Positions 7,109-12,340 of a stretch of 12,340 nucleotides of DNA are shown one piece after another. The notes beneath the pieces are model-generated. The model saw nothing but the letters and a program-made list of their open reading frames with translations. It searched no databases and had not been told where the DNA came from. The DNA comes from Litoribrevibacter sp041590855. GTDB taxonomy: Bacteria > Pseudomonadota > Gammaproteobacteria > Pseudomonadales > Litoribrevibacteraceae. The position numbers were made by a program, and so were the translations under genes. The number at the start of each line of letters is the position of its first letter. The stretch's first letter is position 1. The DNA lies in the NCBI GenBank assembly GCA_041590855.1, contig JBFHTA010000111.1:1-12340 (forward strand), in the 5' to 3' direction.

Positions 7109-7546
7109 TTATTTGCAGTTCTCAGCCATCCGTTTTTTGAGGTCTGAGATTTGTTTTTGACGTTGTTCTTCTGTCAGCATGACAACTGACCCATCTTTAT
7201 TTCGTTGCTTGATTTGATTCTTGGCAATCATTAAGTCCAGACGTTCCTTGATGCTCTTACAATATTTGGCCATTTCTTCTGCATCATAGGCCACACTCCC
7301 TTCGCCGGAATCGGTTTCCTCACTGTTTTCGCTTTTTGCTGATGGCGCCATTCTGGATGCAGGGCCTGATGGTCTGCCTGAAGTATGCACAGGGGTTGAG
7401 CTGTGTTCTTCCGAAGGCTTACTGCCGTAATGTGTTGTGCCTTGTTCGTCCACCCACTTGTAAAAGGTTTCCGCAGGAGCCTGGGTGGATAATAGGTTTA
7501 AACAGCCAAACAGCATTGCAAGGGGTAGGGTTTTGATTGTCTTCAT
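7109..7546 (-). CDS. Secreted DUF4124-domain protein
   Basis: A 145-residue protein with a Sec signal peptide: MKTIKT, a hydrophobic segment, and probable cleavage after Ala25 (QAPA/ET). Immediately after comes the DUF4124 signature FYKWVDEQGTTHYGSKP (28-44), a short beta-rich N-terminal domain common in proteobacterial periplasmic proteins of unknown function. The middle (45-85) is Ser/Pro/Glu-rich and probably flexible. The C-terminal third (about 86-145) is predicted helical and highly charged, with EEMAKYCKSIKERLDLM and EEQRQKQISDLKKRMAENC; Cys96 and Cys144 could form a disulfide in the periplasm. The translation signal is weak (GAGAA shortly before the ATG). It lies upstream of, and on the same strand as, the hydrolase, 172 bases away. 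I assign no function; only the family name and a periplasmic location are supported. Confidence 0.8.
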   Translation of the reverse strand: MKTIKTLPLAMLFGCLNLLSTQAPAETFYKWVDEQGTTHYGSKPSEEHSSTPVHTSGRPSGPASRMAPSAKSENSEETDSGEGSVAYDAEEMAKYCKSIKERLDLMIAKNQIKQRNKDGSVVMLTEEQRQKQISDLKKRMAENCK

Positions 7547-7564
7547 GGTTCGTTCTCAGAAATT

Positions 7565-7586
7565 TTAAGTAATAGCTTAAGTAATA
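7565..7586. repeat. Direct repeats TTAAGTAATA upstream of the DUF4124 gene
   Basis: Two perfect copies of the 10-mer TTAAGTAATA (7565-7574 and 7577-7586) are spaced 12 bases apart, and a partial third copy, CTAAGTG, follows at 7588-7594. They lie 19-48 bases upstream of the DUF4124 start, overlapping the candidate promoter. Near-helical spacing suggests an operator array; this is inference. Confidence 0.6.
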
Positions 7587-7598
7587 CCTAAGTGTAAA
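7569..7598 (-). promoter_or_regulatory. Candidate sigma-70 promoter of the DUF4124 gene
   Basis: Read on the minus strand, TTTACA (complement of 7593-7598, 5 of 6 to TTGACA) is followed after 18 bases by TATTAC (complement of 7569-7574, 4 of 6 to TATAAT). The direct repeats cover the spacer and the -10 element. Confidence 0.4.
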
Positions 7599-7972
7599 CT
7601 AAAAAAAATACCTTATAAGTCTTGTCAGGGACTTTCTTCTATTGACTTTAATATGGGTGATGTCAGAATATCCAGCTCCAAAATGAGTCAAGATAATTGG
7701 GCAACCCCCTGAATCAAACCTCATCTGGTGCATAAGCAAGTAGCCGCATGGCTTATGTAACCTGTCTCCAATCCGGTTTTTGGTCAACCACTAGAAACTT
7801 AGGATACAACGCCAAAAAAGCGTTACCGGGGCAACTTTGCAATGGCCGAACCAGCTGTGTAGCGTTGCTTTGATAATGTGGTGCATCTATGTGAATCCGC
7901 TGCTGGCGTTAGCGGCGTGAATGAATAATTATACGTGTAAATTTTGCACATTTCTTGTTAGAGGACTCAAAG
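7599..7972 (+). other. Long ilvI upstream leader region, no protein gene
   Basis: No convincing protein gene lies here. Inverted repeats seen: CATAAGC/GCTTATG (7731-7737/7751-7757, 13-base loop); AACGC/GCGTT (7808-7812/7820-7824, loop CAAAAAA); GCAAC/GTTGC (7831-7835/7864-7868); CCGCT/AGCGG (7897-7901/7911-7915); and a near-palindrome at 7935-7949. Weak promoter-like elements are TTGACT with CAGAAT 16 bases on (7642-7669) and GATAAT at 7872-7877. A 14-codon reading frame at 7876-7920 encodes MWCIYVNPLLALAA, with Ile, Val and three Leu, but has no clear ribosome-binding site. There is no U-tract terminator, so classical attenuation is not shown. The whole resembles a regulatory leader of unknown mechanism. 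Confidence 0.45.
7935..7949. promoter_or_regulatory. Lrp-like palindrome upstream of ilvI
   Basis: GTGTAAATTTTGCAC is a 15-base near-palindrome. Its central 11 bases (positions 3-13) fit the published E. coli Lrp consensus YAGHAWATTWTDCTR fully; the outer four bases do not. E. coli ilvIH is a classic Lrp-activated operon. The site is 23 bases before the ilvI start codon. Confidence 0.4.
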
Positions 7973-9691
7973 GTGGAATTACTTTCCGGCGGAGATATGC
8001 TTATTCGTGCTCTCAGAGACGAAGGCGTAGAGTATATTTATGGTTATCCGGGCGGTGCAGCCCTGCATATTTATGATGCTTTGTATCGCCAGTCTGATGT
8101 GAAGCACGTGCTCGTCCGTCATGAGCAAGCTGCAACACATATGGCTGACGGTTATGCGCGTGCGTCAGGTAAAGCTGGTGTTGTCCTTGTGACTTCTGGT
8201 CCTGGTGCGACAAATACAGTGACCGGCATTGCGACAGCCTACATGGATTCAATTCCTATGGTCGTTTTGACGGCTCAGGTTCCAACGCACCTCATCGGTG
8301 AAGATGCGTTTCAGGAAACCGATATGATTGGTGTGTCTCGCCCAATCGTAAAACACAGTATGTCGGTTAAAAAACCTGAAGAAATTCCTGAAGTGATTAA
8401 AAAGGCCTTCTATATTGCGCAGTCTGGGCGTCCAGGGCCGGTCGTTGTTGATATTCCTAAGAATATGACGTTGCCGAATGAGCGCTATGAATACAGCTAC
8501 CCATCCAAAGTGAAGCTGCGCTCTTATAACCCTGCAATGAAAGGTCATACGGGGCAGATTAAAAAAGCCGTTGATATGATCTTTGAAGCCAAGCGCCCAG
8601 TGATTTATGCGGGTGGTGGCGTCATTTTAGGTAAAGCCAGTGCGCAATTGACTGAATTGGCAAAATTATTGGATGTTCCTGTTACCAATACTCTGATGGG
8701 GCTGGGTGCTTATCCGGCCACTGATCGCCAATATGTGGGCATGCTGGGTATGCATGGTACATATGAAGCCAATATGACCATGCACCACAGTGACTTAATC
8801 ATTGCGATTGGTGCTCGATTCGATGACCGTGTAACCAATAACACGAATAAGTTCTGTCCGAACGCTAAGATCGTTCACGTTGATATTGATCCGGCATCAA
8901 TTTCTAAGACGATTGATGCGCACGTGCCGATTGTTGGTCCGGTGGATCAAGTGTTGGATGAAATGCTTGATTTGGTTAAGGCGTCCAAAAAATCAATCGA
9001 GAAAGAAGCGCTTGCCAGCTGGTGGCGTCAGGTTGATGAGTGGAAAGCTTATCACGGCATGCGTTATTCCACAGAAAGCGAATACATTAAACCTCAGCAA
9101 GCTATTGAAACCTTATATAAGGTGACTAAGGGTGATGCATACGTTACTTCAGACGTTGGTCAGCATCAGATGTTTGCGGCTCAGTATTACAAGTTTGATA
9201 AGCCAAATCGTTGGATCAACTCTGGCGGTTTGGGCACCATGGGCTTTGGTTTACCTGCGGCCATGGGAATTAAACTGAATTACCCGGACAGTGAGGTTGT
9301 ATGTGTGACAGGTGAAGGCAGTTTCCAGATGAACATTCAGGAATTGTCTACCTGTAAGCAATACAACTTACCAGTGAAGATTCTTAATCTGAACAACCAG
9401 GCGTTAGGTATGGTTAAGCAGTGGCAGGATCTTAACTACGAAGCACGCCATGCACATTCATATATGGAATCATTGCCAGACTTCCAGAAATTGATTGAGG
9501 CCTATGGGCACGTTGCAATGCGTGTTGAAAAGCTGAGTGATCTTGAGTCGGCAATGGAAGAAGCCTTTGCCATGAAAGATCGTTTGGTGTTTATGGATGT
9601 AATGGTTGATCCGACTGAACATGTGTACCCAATGCAGGTACCGACAGGATCAATGAGAGATATGATGTTGAGCAAGACGGAGCGTACCTAA
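7973..9691 (+). CDS. ilvI: Acetohydroxyacid synthase large (catalytic) subunit
   Basis: This is the ThDP- and FAD-dependent enzyme that condenses two pyruvates to acetolactate (Val/Leu) or pyruvate plus 2-ketobutyrate to acetohydroxybutyrate (Ile), the first common step of branched-chain amino-acid synthesis. I chose the GTG at 7973 (572 aa) because GAGGA (7961-7965) lies 7 bases before it and the N-terminus VELLSGGDML then aligns with E. coli IlvI; an in-frame TTG at 7955 would place the ribosome site inside the gene. Visible features: YGYPGGAALHIYDAL, catalytic Glu51 in VRHEQAATHMADG, TSGPGATNTVTGIATAYMDS, and the ThDP/Mg motif, which reads Gly-Glu-Gly (447-449) rather than Gly-Asp-Gly, ending at Asn474-Asn475. 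The GEG form is from memory also found in Pseudomonas IlvI. Its stop overlaps the ilvH start. The IlvI rather than IlvB/IlvG name rests on the ilvH partner. Confidence 0.95.
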   Translation: MELLSGGDMLIRALRDEGVEYIYGYPGGAALHIYDALYRQSDVKHVLVRHEQAATHMADGYARASGKAGVVLVTSGPGATNTVTGIATAYMDSIPMVVLTAQVPTHLIGEDAFQETDMIGVSRPIVKHSMSVKKPEEIPEVIKKAFYIAQSGRPGPVVVDIPKNMTLPNERYEYSYPSKVKLRSYNPAMKGHTGQIKKAVDMIFEAKRPVIYAGGGVILGKASAQLTELAKLLDVPVTNTLMGLGAYPATDRQYVGMLGMHGTYEANMTMHHSDLIIAIGARFDDRVTNNTNKFCPNAKIVHVDIDPASISKTIDAHVPIVGPVDQVLDEMLDLVKASKKSIEKEALASWWRQVDEWKAYHGMRYSTESEYIKPQQAIETLYKVTKGDAYVTSDVGQHQMFAAQYYKFDKPNRWINSGGLGTMGFGLPAAMGIKLNYPDSEVVCVTGEGSFQMNIQELSTCKQYNLPVKILNLNNQALGMVKQWQDLNYEARHAHSYMESLPDFQKLIEAYGHVAMRVEKLSDLESAMEEAFAMKDRLVFMDVMVDPTEHVYPMQVPTGSMRDMMLSKTERT

Positions 9692-10182
9692 TGAGACACA
9701 TTATTTCAGTATTACTGGAGAATGAGCCGGGTGCGTTGTCACGAGTTGTGGGCTTGTTCTCACAGAGAAACTACAACATTGAAACTTTGACTGTGGCTCC
9801 TACGGAAGACTCGACTCTATCACGCTTGACGGTAACTACGATTGGTTCCGATAAAGTAATTGAGCAAATTACCAAGCAGCTTAACAAGTTGGTTGAAGTA
9901 GTTAAGTTGGTGGATTTGACGGAAGGGGCGCATGTTGAACGTGAACTACTTTTGATCAAGGTTCGCGCCTCAGGAGCTCAGCGTGCTGAAATCAAGCGCA
10001 CTGCAGATGTTTTCCGTGCTCAAATTATTGACATGACACCTTCTGTCTACACTATTCAGGTCGTTGGTACATCTGAGAAGTTAGACGCCTTTATTCATGC
10101 GATTGGTAATGCTTCTGTATTGGAAGTGGTACGTTCAGGCGTATCTGGCATTGCTCGTGGTGAAAAGGTATTAGGCCTTTAA
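9691..10182 (+). CDS. ilvH: Acetohydroxyacid synthase small (regulatory) subunit
   Basis: IlvH activates the catalytic subunit and confers feedback inhibition by valine. The protein is 163 residues, the same as E. coli IlvH. The N-terminal ACT domain (about 1-75) starts MRHIISVLLENEPGALSRV and keeps Gly14 and Asn29, residues known from E. coli mutants to be needed for valine inhibition, so valine sensitivity is expected. The C-terminal ALS-ss domain includes GAHVERELLLIKV and VYTIQVVGTSEKLDAFI. The ATG overlaps the ilvI stop by one base (TAATG), which implies translational coupling and fixed stoichiometry. ilvC follows after 105 bases and has its own promoter-like signals. Confidence 0.97.
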   Translation: MRHIISVLLENEPGALSRVVGLFSQRNYNIETLTVAPTEDSTLSRLTVTTIGSDKVIEQITKQLNKLVEVVKLVDLTEGAHVERELLLIKVRASGAQRAEIKRTADVFRAQIIDMTPSVYTIQVVGTSEKLDAFIHAIGNASVLEVVRSGVSGIARGEKVLGL

Positions 10183-10214
10183 AAATTACGGTTGACGTTA
10201 TTTTGAGCAGTAAG

Positions 10215-10243
10215 CTGACGTCAGTGGAAAAAGACTATACAAT
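10215..10243 (+). promoter_or_regulatory. Candidate ilvC promoter overlapping a palindrome
   Basis: CTGACG (10215-10220, 4 of 6 to TTGACA) and TACAAT (10238-10243, 5 of 6 to TATAAT) are separated by exactly 17 bases in the ilvH-ilvC gap. The -35 element lies inside the perfect 10-bp palindrome CTGACGTCAG (10215-10224), a plausible operator. The regulator is not identifiable from sequence. Confidence 0.5.
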
Positions 10244-10265
10244 GCCGAGCTTTATTTAGCTCGGC
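10244..10265 (+). repeat. Perfect 8-bp hairpin in the ilvC leader
   Basis: GCCGAGCT (10244-10251) and AGCTCGGC (10258-10265) enclose the loop TTATTT. No U tract follows, so it is not a canonical terminator. It ends 12 bases before the ilvC ribosome-binding site. It may stabilise the 5' end of the ilvC message or a processed ilvIHC transcript, or act as a DNA palindrome at the start point. Confidence 0.6.
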
Positions 10266-10287
10266 GACTGAAAAATCGAGGAATACC

Positions 10288-11307
10288 ATGCAAGTTTATT
10301 ACGATAAAGATTGTAACATCGAAATCATCAAAGGTAAGAAAGTAACCATCGTTGGTTATGGTTCTCAAGGTCATGCACACGCGTGTAACCTGAAAGATTC
10401 TGGTGTAGATGTAACTGTTGCACTACGTAAGGGCTCTTCTTCAATTGCTAAAGCAGAAGCGCACGGTCTTAAAGTTATGGATAGCGTAGCTGATGCAGTA
10501 GCTCAAGCGGATCTTGTTATGATCTTGACTCCGGATGAGTTCCAGAGCCAGCTTTATAAGCAAGACATTGAGCCAAACCTAAAAGAAGGTGCAACACTTG
10601 CGTTCGCTCACGGTTTTGCAATTCACTACAACCAGATCGTTCCTCGTAAAGATCTTGATGTAATTATGATTGCTCCTAAGGCGCCGGGTCACACTGTACG
10701 TTCTGAATTTGTACGTGGTGGTGGTATTCCTGACCTGATCGCGATCTTCCAGGATGCATCTGGTAATGCGAAAGACGTAGCTCTTTCTTACGCTTCAGGC
10801 GTTGGTGGTGGTCGTACTGGTATCATCGAAACTACGTTCAAAGATGAAACTGAAACTGATTTGTTCGGTGAGCAGGCGGTTCTTTGTGGTGGTGCTGTTG
10901 AGCTTGTTAAGATGGGCTTCGAAACGCTTACTGAAGCGGGTTATGCTCCGGAAATGGCTTACTTCGAGTGTCTTCACGAGCTGAAGTTGATTGTAGACTT
11001 GATGTTCGAAGGTGGTATCGCGAACATGAACTACTCTATCTCTAACAACGCTGAGTACGGTGAGTACGTTACTGGTCCTCGCGTAATCAACGAAGAGTCT
11101 CGCAAAGCAATGCGTGCTGCATTGAAAGATATTCAAGACGGTGTTTACGCTAAGAAATTCATCTTGGAAGGTCAGTCTAACTACCCAGAGATGACTGCAT
11201 GGCGTCGTAACAACGCTGCTCACCCAATCGAGCAGGTTGGTGCTAAGTTGCGTGAAATGATGCCTTGGATCGCAGCGAACAAAATCGTTGACCAAGAGAA
11301 GAACTAA
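10288..11307 (+). CDS. ilvC: Ketol-acid reductoisomerase, class I (NADP+)
   Basis: IlvC carries out Mg-dependent alkyl migration and NADPH reduction of acetolactate or acetohydroxybutyrate, the step after IlvIH. It has 339 residues, the short class I form. The Rossmann motif is VGYGSQGHAHA (22-32), and the following loop VALRKGSSS (44-52) has the Arg and Ser typical of NADPH preference. Active-site residues sit as in the Pseudomonas enzyme, shifted by one: His108, Lys131, Asp191, Glu195, Glu227, Glu231 and Ser252. GAGGA lies 5 bases before the ATG. Codon use differs from its neighbours: arginine is almost only CGT with a few CGC, and T-ending Val, Gly and Ala codons dominate, a sign of high expression. 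A separate promoter-like sequence precedes it and a strong terminator follows. Confidence 0.98.
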   Translation: MQVYYDKDCNIEIIKGKKVTIVGYGSQGHAHACNLKDSGVDVTVALRKGSSSIAKAEAHGLKVMDSVADAVAQADLVMILTPDEFQSQLYKQDIEPNLKEGATLAFAHGFAIHYNQIVPRKDLDVIMIAPKAPGHTVRSEFVRGGGIPDLIAIFQDASGNAKDVALSYASGVGGGRTGIIETTFKDETETDLFGEQAVLCGGAVELVKMGFETLTEAGYAPEMAYFECLHELKLIVDLMFEGGIANMNYSISNNAEYGEYVTGPRVINEESRKAMRAALKDIQDGVYAKKFILEGQSNYPEMTAWRRNNAAHPIEQVGAKLREMMPWIAANKIVDQEKN

Positions 11308-11326
11308 GTTCTGACTTTATGGTCTT

Positions 11327-11354
11327 AAAAGCGCGGTTTATACCGCGCTTTTTT
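11327..11354 (+). terminator. Intrinsic terminator after ilvC
   Basis: GCGCGGT (11331-11337) pairs with ACCGCGC (11342-11348) around a 4-base loop, followed by six T (11349-11354) and preceded by AAAA that extends the stem. It lies 19 bases after the ilvC stop and ends the ilvIHC unit. Confidence 0.94.
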
Positions 11355-11384
11355 ATGTCCAGTGGAAAATTGGGGCTTCTTTCA

Positions 11385-11413
11385 TTGGCTTGTCATTCAA
11401 ATTTCCCTAAAAT
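11385..11413 (+). promoter_or_regulatory. Candidate sigma-70 promoter of pssA
   Basis: TTGGCT (11385-11390, 4 of 6) and TAAAAT (11408-11413, 5 of 6) are separated by 17 bases. They lie after the ilvC terminator and 28 bases before the pssA ATG, as an independent promoter should. Confidence 0.5.
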
Positions 11414-11441
11414 TATCGGGATATTTTTTGGGATTGAGATT

Positions 11442-12239
11442 ATGTCTAAGTTGGAAGATCAAAAAGAAACAGAATCGAATATTGGTGAAGAAGTGGAATC
11501 TTCAGTGGAAACTACACAAGAGGCTGTGAAAAAAGCTCGACACAAGGGTGTCTATCTACTTCCAAATATGTTCACTACCGCTGCTTTGTTCTCTGGTTTT
11601 TATGCGGTTGTTGCATCAATGAATGGCCACTTTGAGAAAGCTGCAATTGCAATTTTTGTAGCAATGATTTTGGATGGGCTGGACGGTCGTGTTGCTCGTT
11701 TGACAAATACCCAGAGCGATTTTGGTGCTCAATACGACAGTCTTTCTGATATGGTCGCGTTTGGTATGGCTCCTGCGTTGGTGGCATTCACTTGGTCGCT
11801 GCAGTCGCTTGGTCAGGTTGGTTGGGTAGCTTCTTTCATTTTTGTAGCGTGTGCTGCCTTGAGGTTGGCCCGGTTTAATACACAAATAGATATTGTGGAT
11901 AAAAAGTATTTCATTGGTTTGGCCAGTCCGGCAGCTGCTGCCATTGTAGCGGGGATGGTCTGGACGTATGCAGAAAGCGGGGTCAATGGAACGGATATCT
12001 CGTGGTTTGCTGCTATTGTAGTCGCGACAGCTGGTATTTTGATGGTTAGTAATGTTCGGTATACCAGCTTCAAAGATTTTGATTTGAAGAATAAAGTGCC
12101 TTTTATTGCATTGATTTCAATGGTTTTGGTTATTGCGTTGGTTGCCTTGGACCCTGCTAGAGTGTTGTGGGTAGGCTTTATGATCTACGCTGCGTCTGGC
12201 CCTGTGATGATGCTATGGGAAAAGCGAAAGAAAGCATAA
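11442..12239 (+). CDS. pssA: CDP-diacylglycerol-serine O-phosphatidyltransferase
   Basis: PssA transfers a phosphatidyl group from CDP-diacylglycerol to serine, the committed step to phosphatidylserine and then phosphatidylethanolamine, at the inner membrane. The CDP-alcohol phosphotransferase signature is complete: Asp78, Asp81-Gly82, Ala85-Arg86, Gly95, Asp99 and Asp103, fitting D(x)2DG(x)2AR(x)8G(x)3D(x)3D. Several hydrophobic membrane segments follow, with a basic C-terminus (KRKKA). This is the integral-membrane type II enzyme, not the E. coli phospholipase-D-like type. I start at ATG 11442 (265 aa): the open frame runs back to a GTG at 11319, but that extension crosses the ilvC terminator and pssA promoter. 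The first 35 residues are acidic and probably cytosolic. The ribosome-binding site is weak (GAG at 11436-11438). A gene order of ilvC then pssA is, from memory, also found in Pseudomonas. Confidence 0.93.
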   Translation: MSKLEDQKETESNIGEEVESSVETTQEAVKKARHKGVYLLPNMFTTAALFSGFYAVVASMNGHFEKAAIAIFVAMILDGLDGRVARLTNTQSDFGAQYDSLSDMVAFGMAPALVAFTWSLQSLGQVGWVASFIFVACAALRLARFNTQIDIVDKKYFIGLASPAAAAIVAGMVWTYAESGVNGTDISWFAAIVVATAGILMVSNVRYTSFKDFDLKNKVPFIALISMVLVIALVALDPARVLWVGFMIYAASGPVMMLWEKRKKA

Positions 12240-12251
12240 GATATTTTGTTG

Positions 12252-12282
12252 AAAAAAAGCGAGCCATTGGCTCGCTTTTTTT
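12252..12282. terminator. Strong bidirectional terminator after pssA
   Basis: AGCGAGCC (12258-12265) and GGCTCGCT (12269-12276) pair around loop ATT. Seven A precede and seven T follow, extending the stem to 14 pairs. It begins 12 bases after the pssA stop and can also stop transcription entering from the right. Confidence 0.94.
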
Positions 12283-12340
12283 GTTTAAGGGCGACGTATT
12301 TCTGTAATAAATGTGTCATGTCTTTAAAGTCCATGAAAGC

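Noticed and set aside
7599..7787. 62-codon minus-strand frame in the gap upstream of ilvI
   Set aside because: No clear start signal or family motif; it would also run into the promoter region of the DUF4124 gene.
10795..11295. 166-codon minus-strand frame within ilvC
   Set aside because: The opposite-strand opening is explained by the strong codon bias of ilvC; no protein family features are seen.
11319..11441. N-terminal extension of pssA from an upstream GTG
   Set aside because: It would translate through the ilvC terminator and the candidate pssA promoter; the ATG at 11442 gives a normal PssA N-terminus.
1..12340. Search for a novel multi-gene system (defence, mobile element, toxin-antitoxin, biosynthetic cluster)
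   Set aside because: All plus- and minus-strand genes belong to recognised core families in conserved order; there are no transposases, integrases, terminal repeats, CRISPR-like spacing or unexplained gene-sized gaps.
12283..12340. Possible upstream region of a further gene or rRNA operon
   Set aside because: The 58 bases after the pssA terminator contain no clear promoter, start codon with ribosome-binding site, or RNA gene start.

Overview
The window is a conserved housekeeping stretch of a gammaproteobacterial chromosome. Every protein reads as a close relative of Pseudomonas/Oceanospirillales-type proteins, and two gene orders, bamD<>rluD-pgeF-clpB and ilvI-ilvH-ilvC-pssA, are from memory the orders found in Pseudomonas. 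The moderate GC content suggests a marine Oceanospirillales-like organism, but this is inference; no rRNA or lineage marker is present. I see no mobile element, CRISPR array, phage gene, tRNA or rRNA, and no credible undescribed multi-gene system. The interesting signals are regulatory.

Region 1 (1-3071): the C-terminal end of malate:quinone oxidoreductase, a bidirectional terminator, then bamD (outer-membrane protein assembly lipoprotein) on the minus strand. Divergent from bamD is rluD (23S rRNA pseudouridine synthase) followed closely by pgeF (peptidoglycan editing factor/LACC1 family).

Region 2 (3072-5820): the heat-shock disaggregase clpB. It has a textbook sigma-32 promoter, a 5' leader that can base-pair over its own Shine-Dalgarno sequence, a conserved internal GTG start for the short isoform, and a strong terminator.

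Region 3 (5821-7972): two minus-strand envelope genes, a lipoprotein alpha/beta hydrolase with a complete Ser-Asp-His triad and a small secreted DUF4124 protein. The DUF4124 gene has direct repeats over its putative promoter. The roughly 430-base gap before ilvI holds several inverted repeats and an Lrp-like operator and looks like a regulatory leader.

Region 4 (7973-12340): the branched-chain amino-acid genes ilvI-ilvH (acetohydroxyacid synthase, overlapping by one base) and ilvC (ketol-acid reductoisomerase). ilvC has its own apparent promoter, palindromes and a strongly biased codon set. After a strong terminator comes pssA (phosphatidylserine synthase) with its own promoter and terminator. 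The last 58 bases (12283-12340) show nothing I can identify.

Functionally, IlvIH and IlvC catalyse consecutive steps of Val/Ile/Leu synthesis. BamD, PgeF, the two secreted proteins and PssA all concern the envelope. ClpB and RluD serve protein and ribosome quality.
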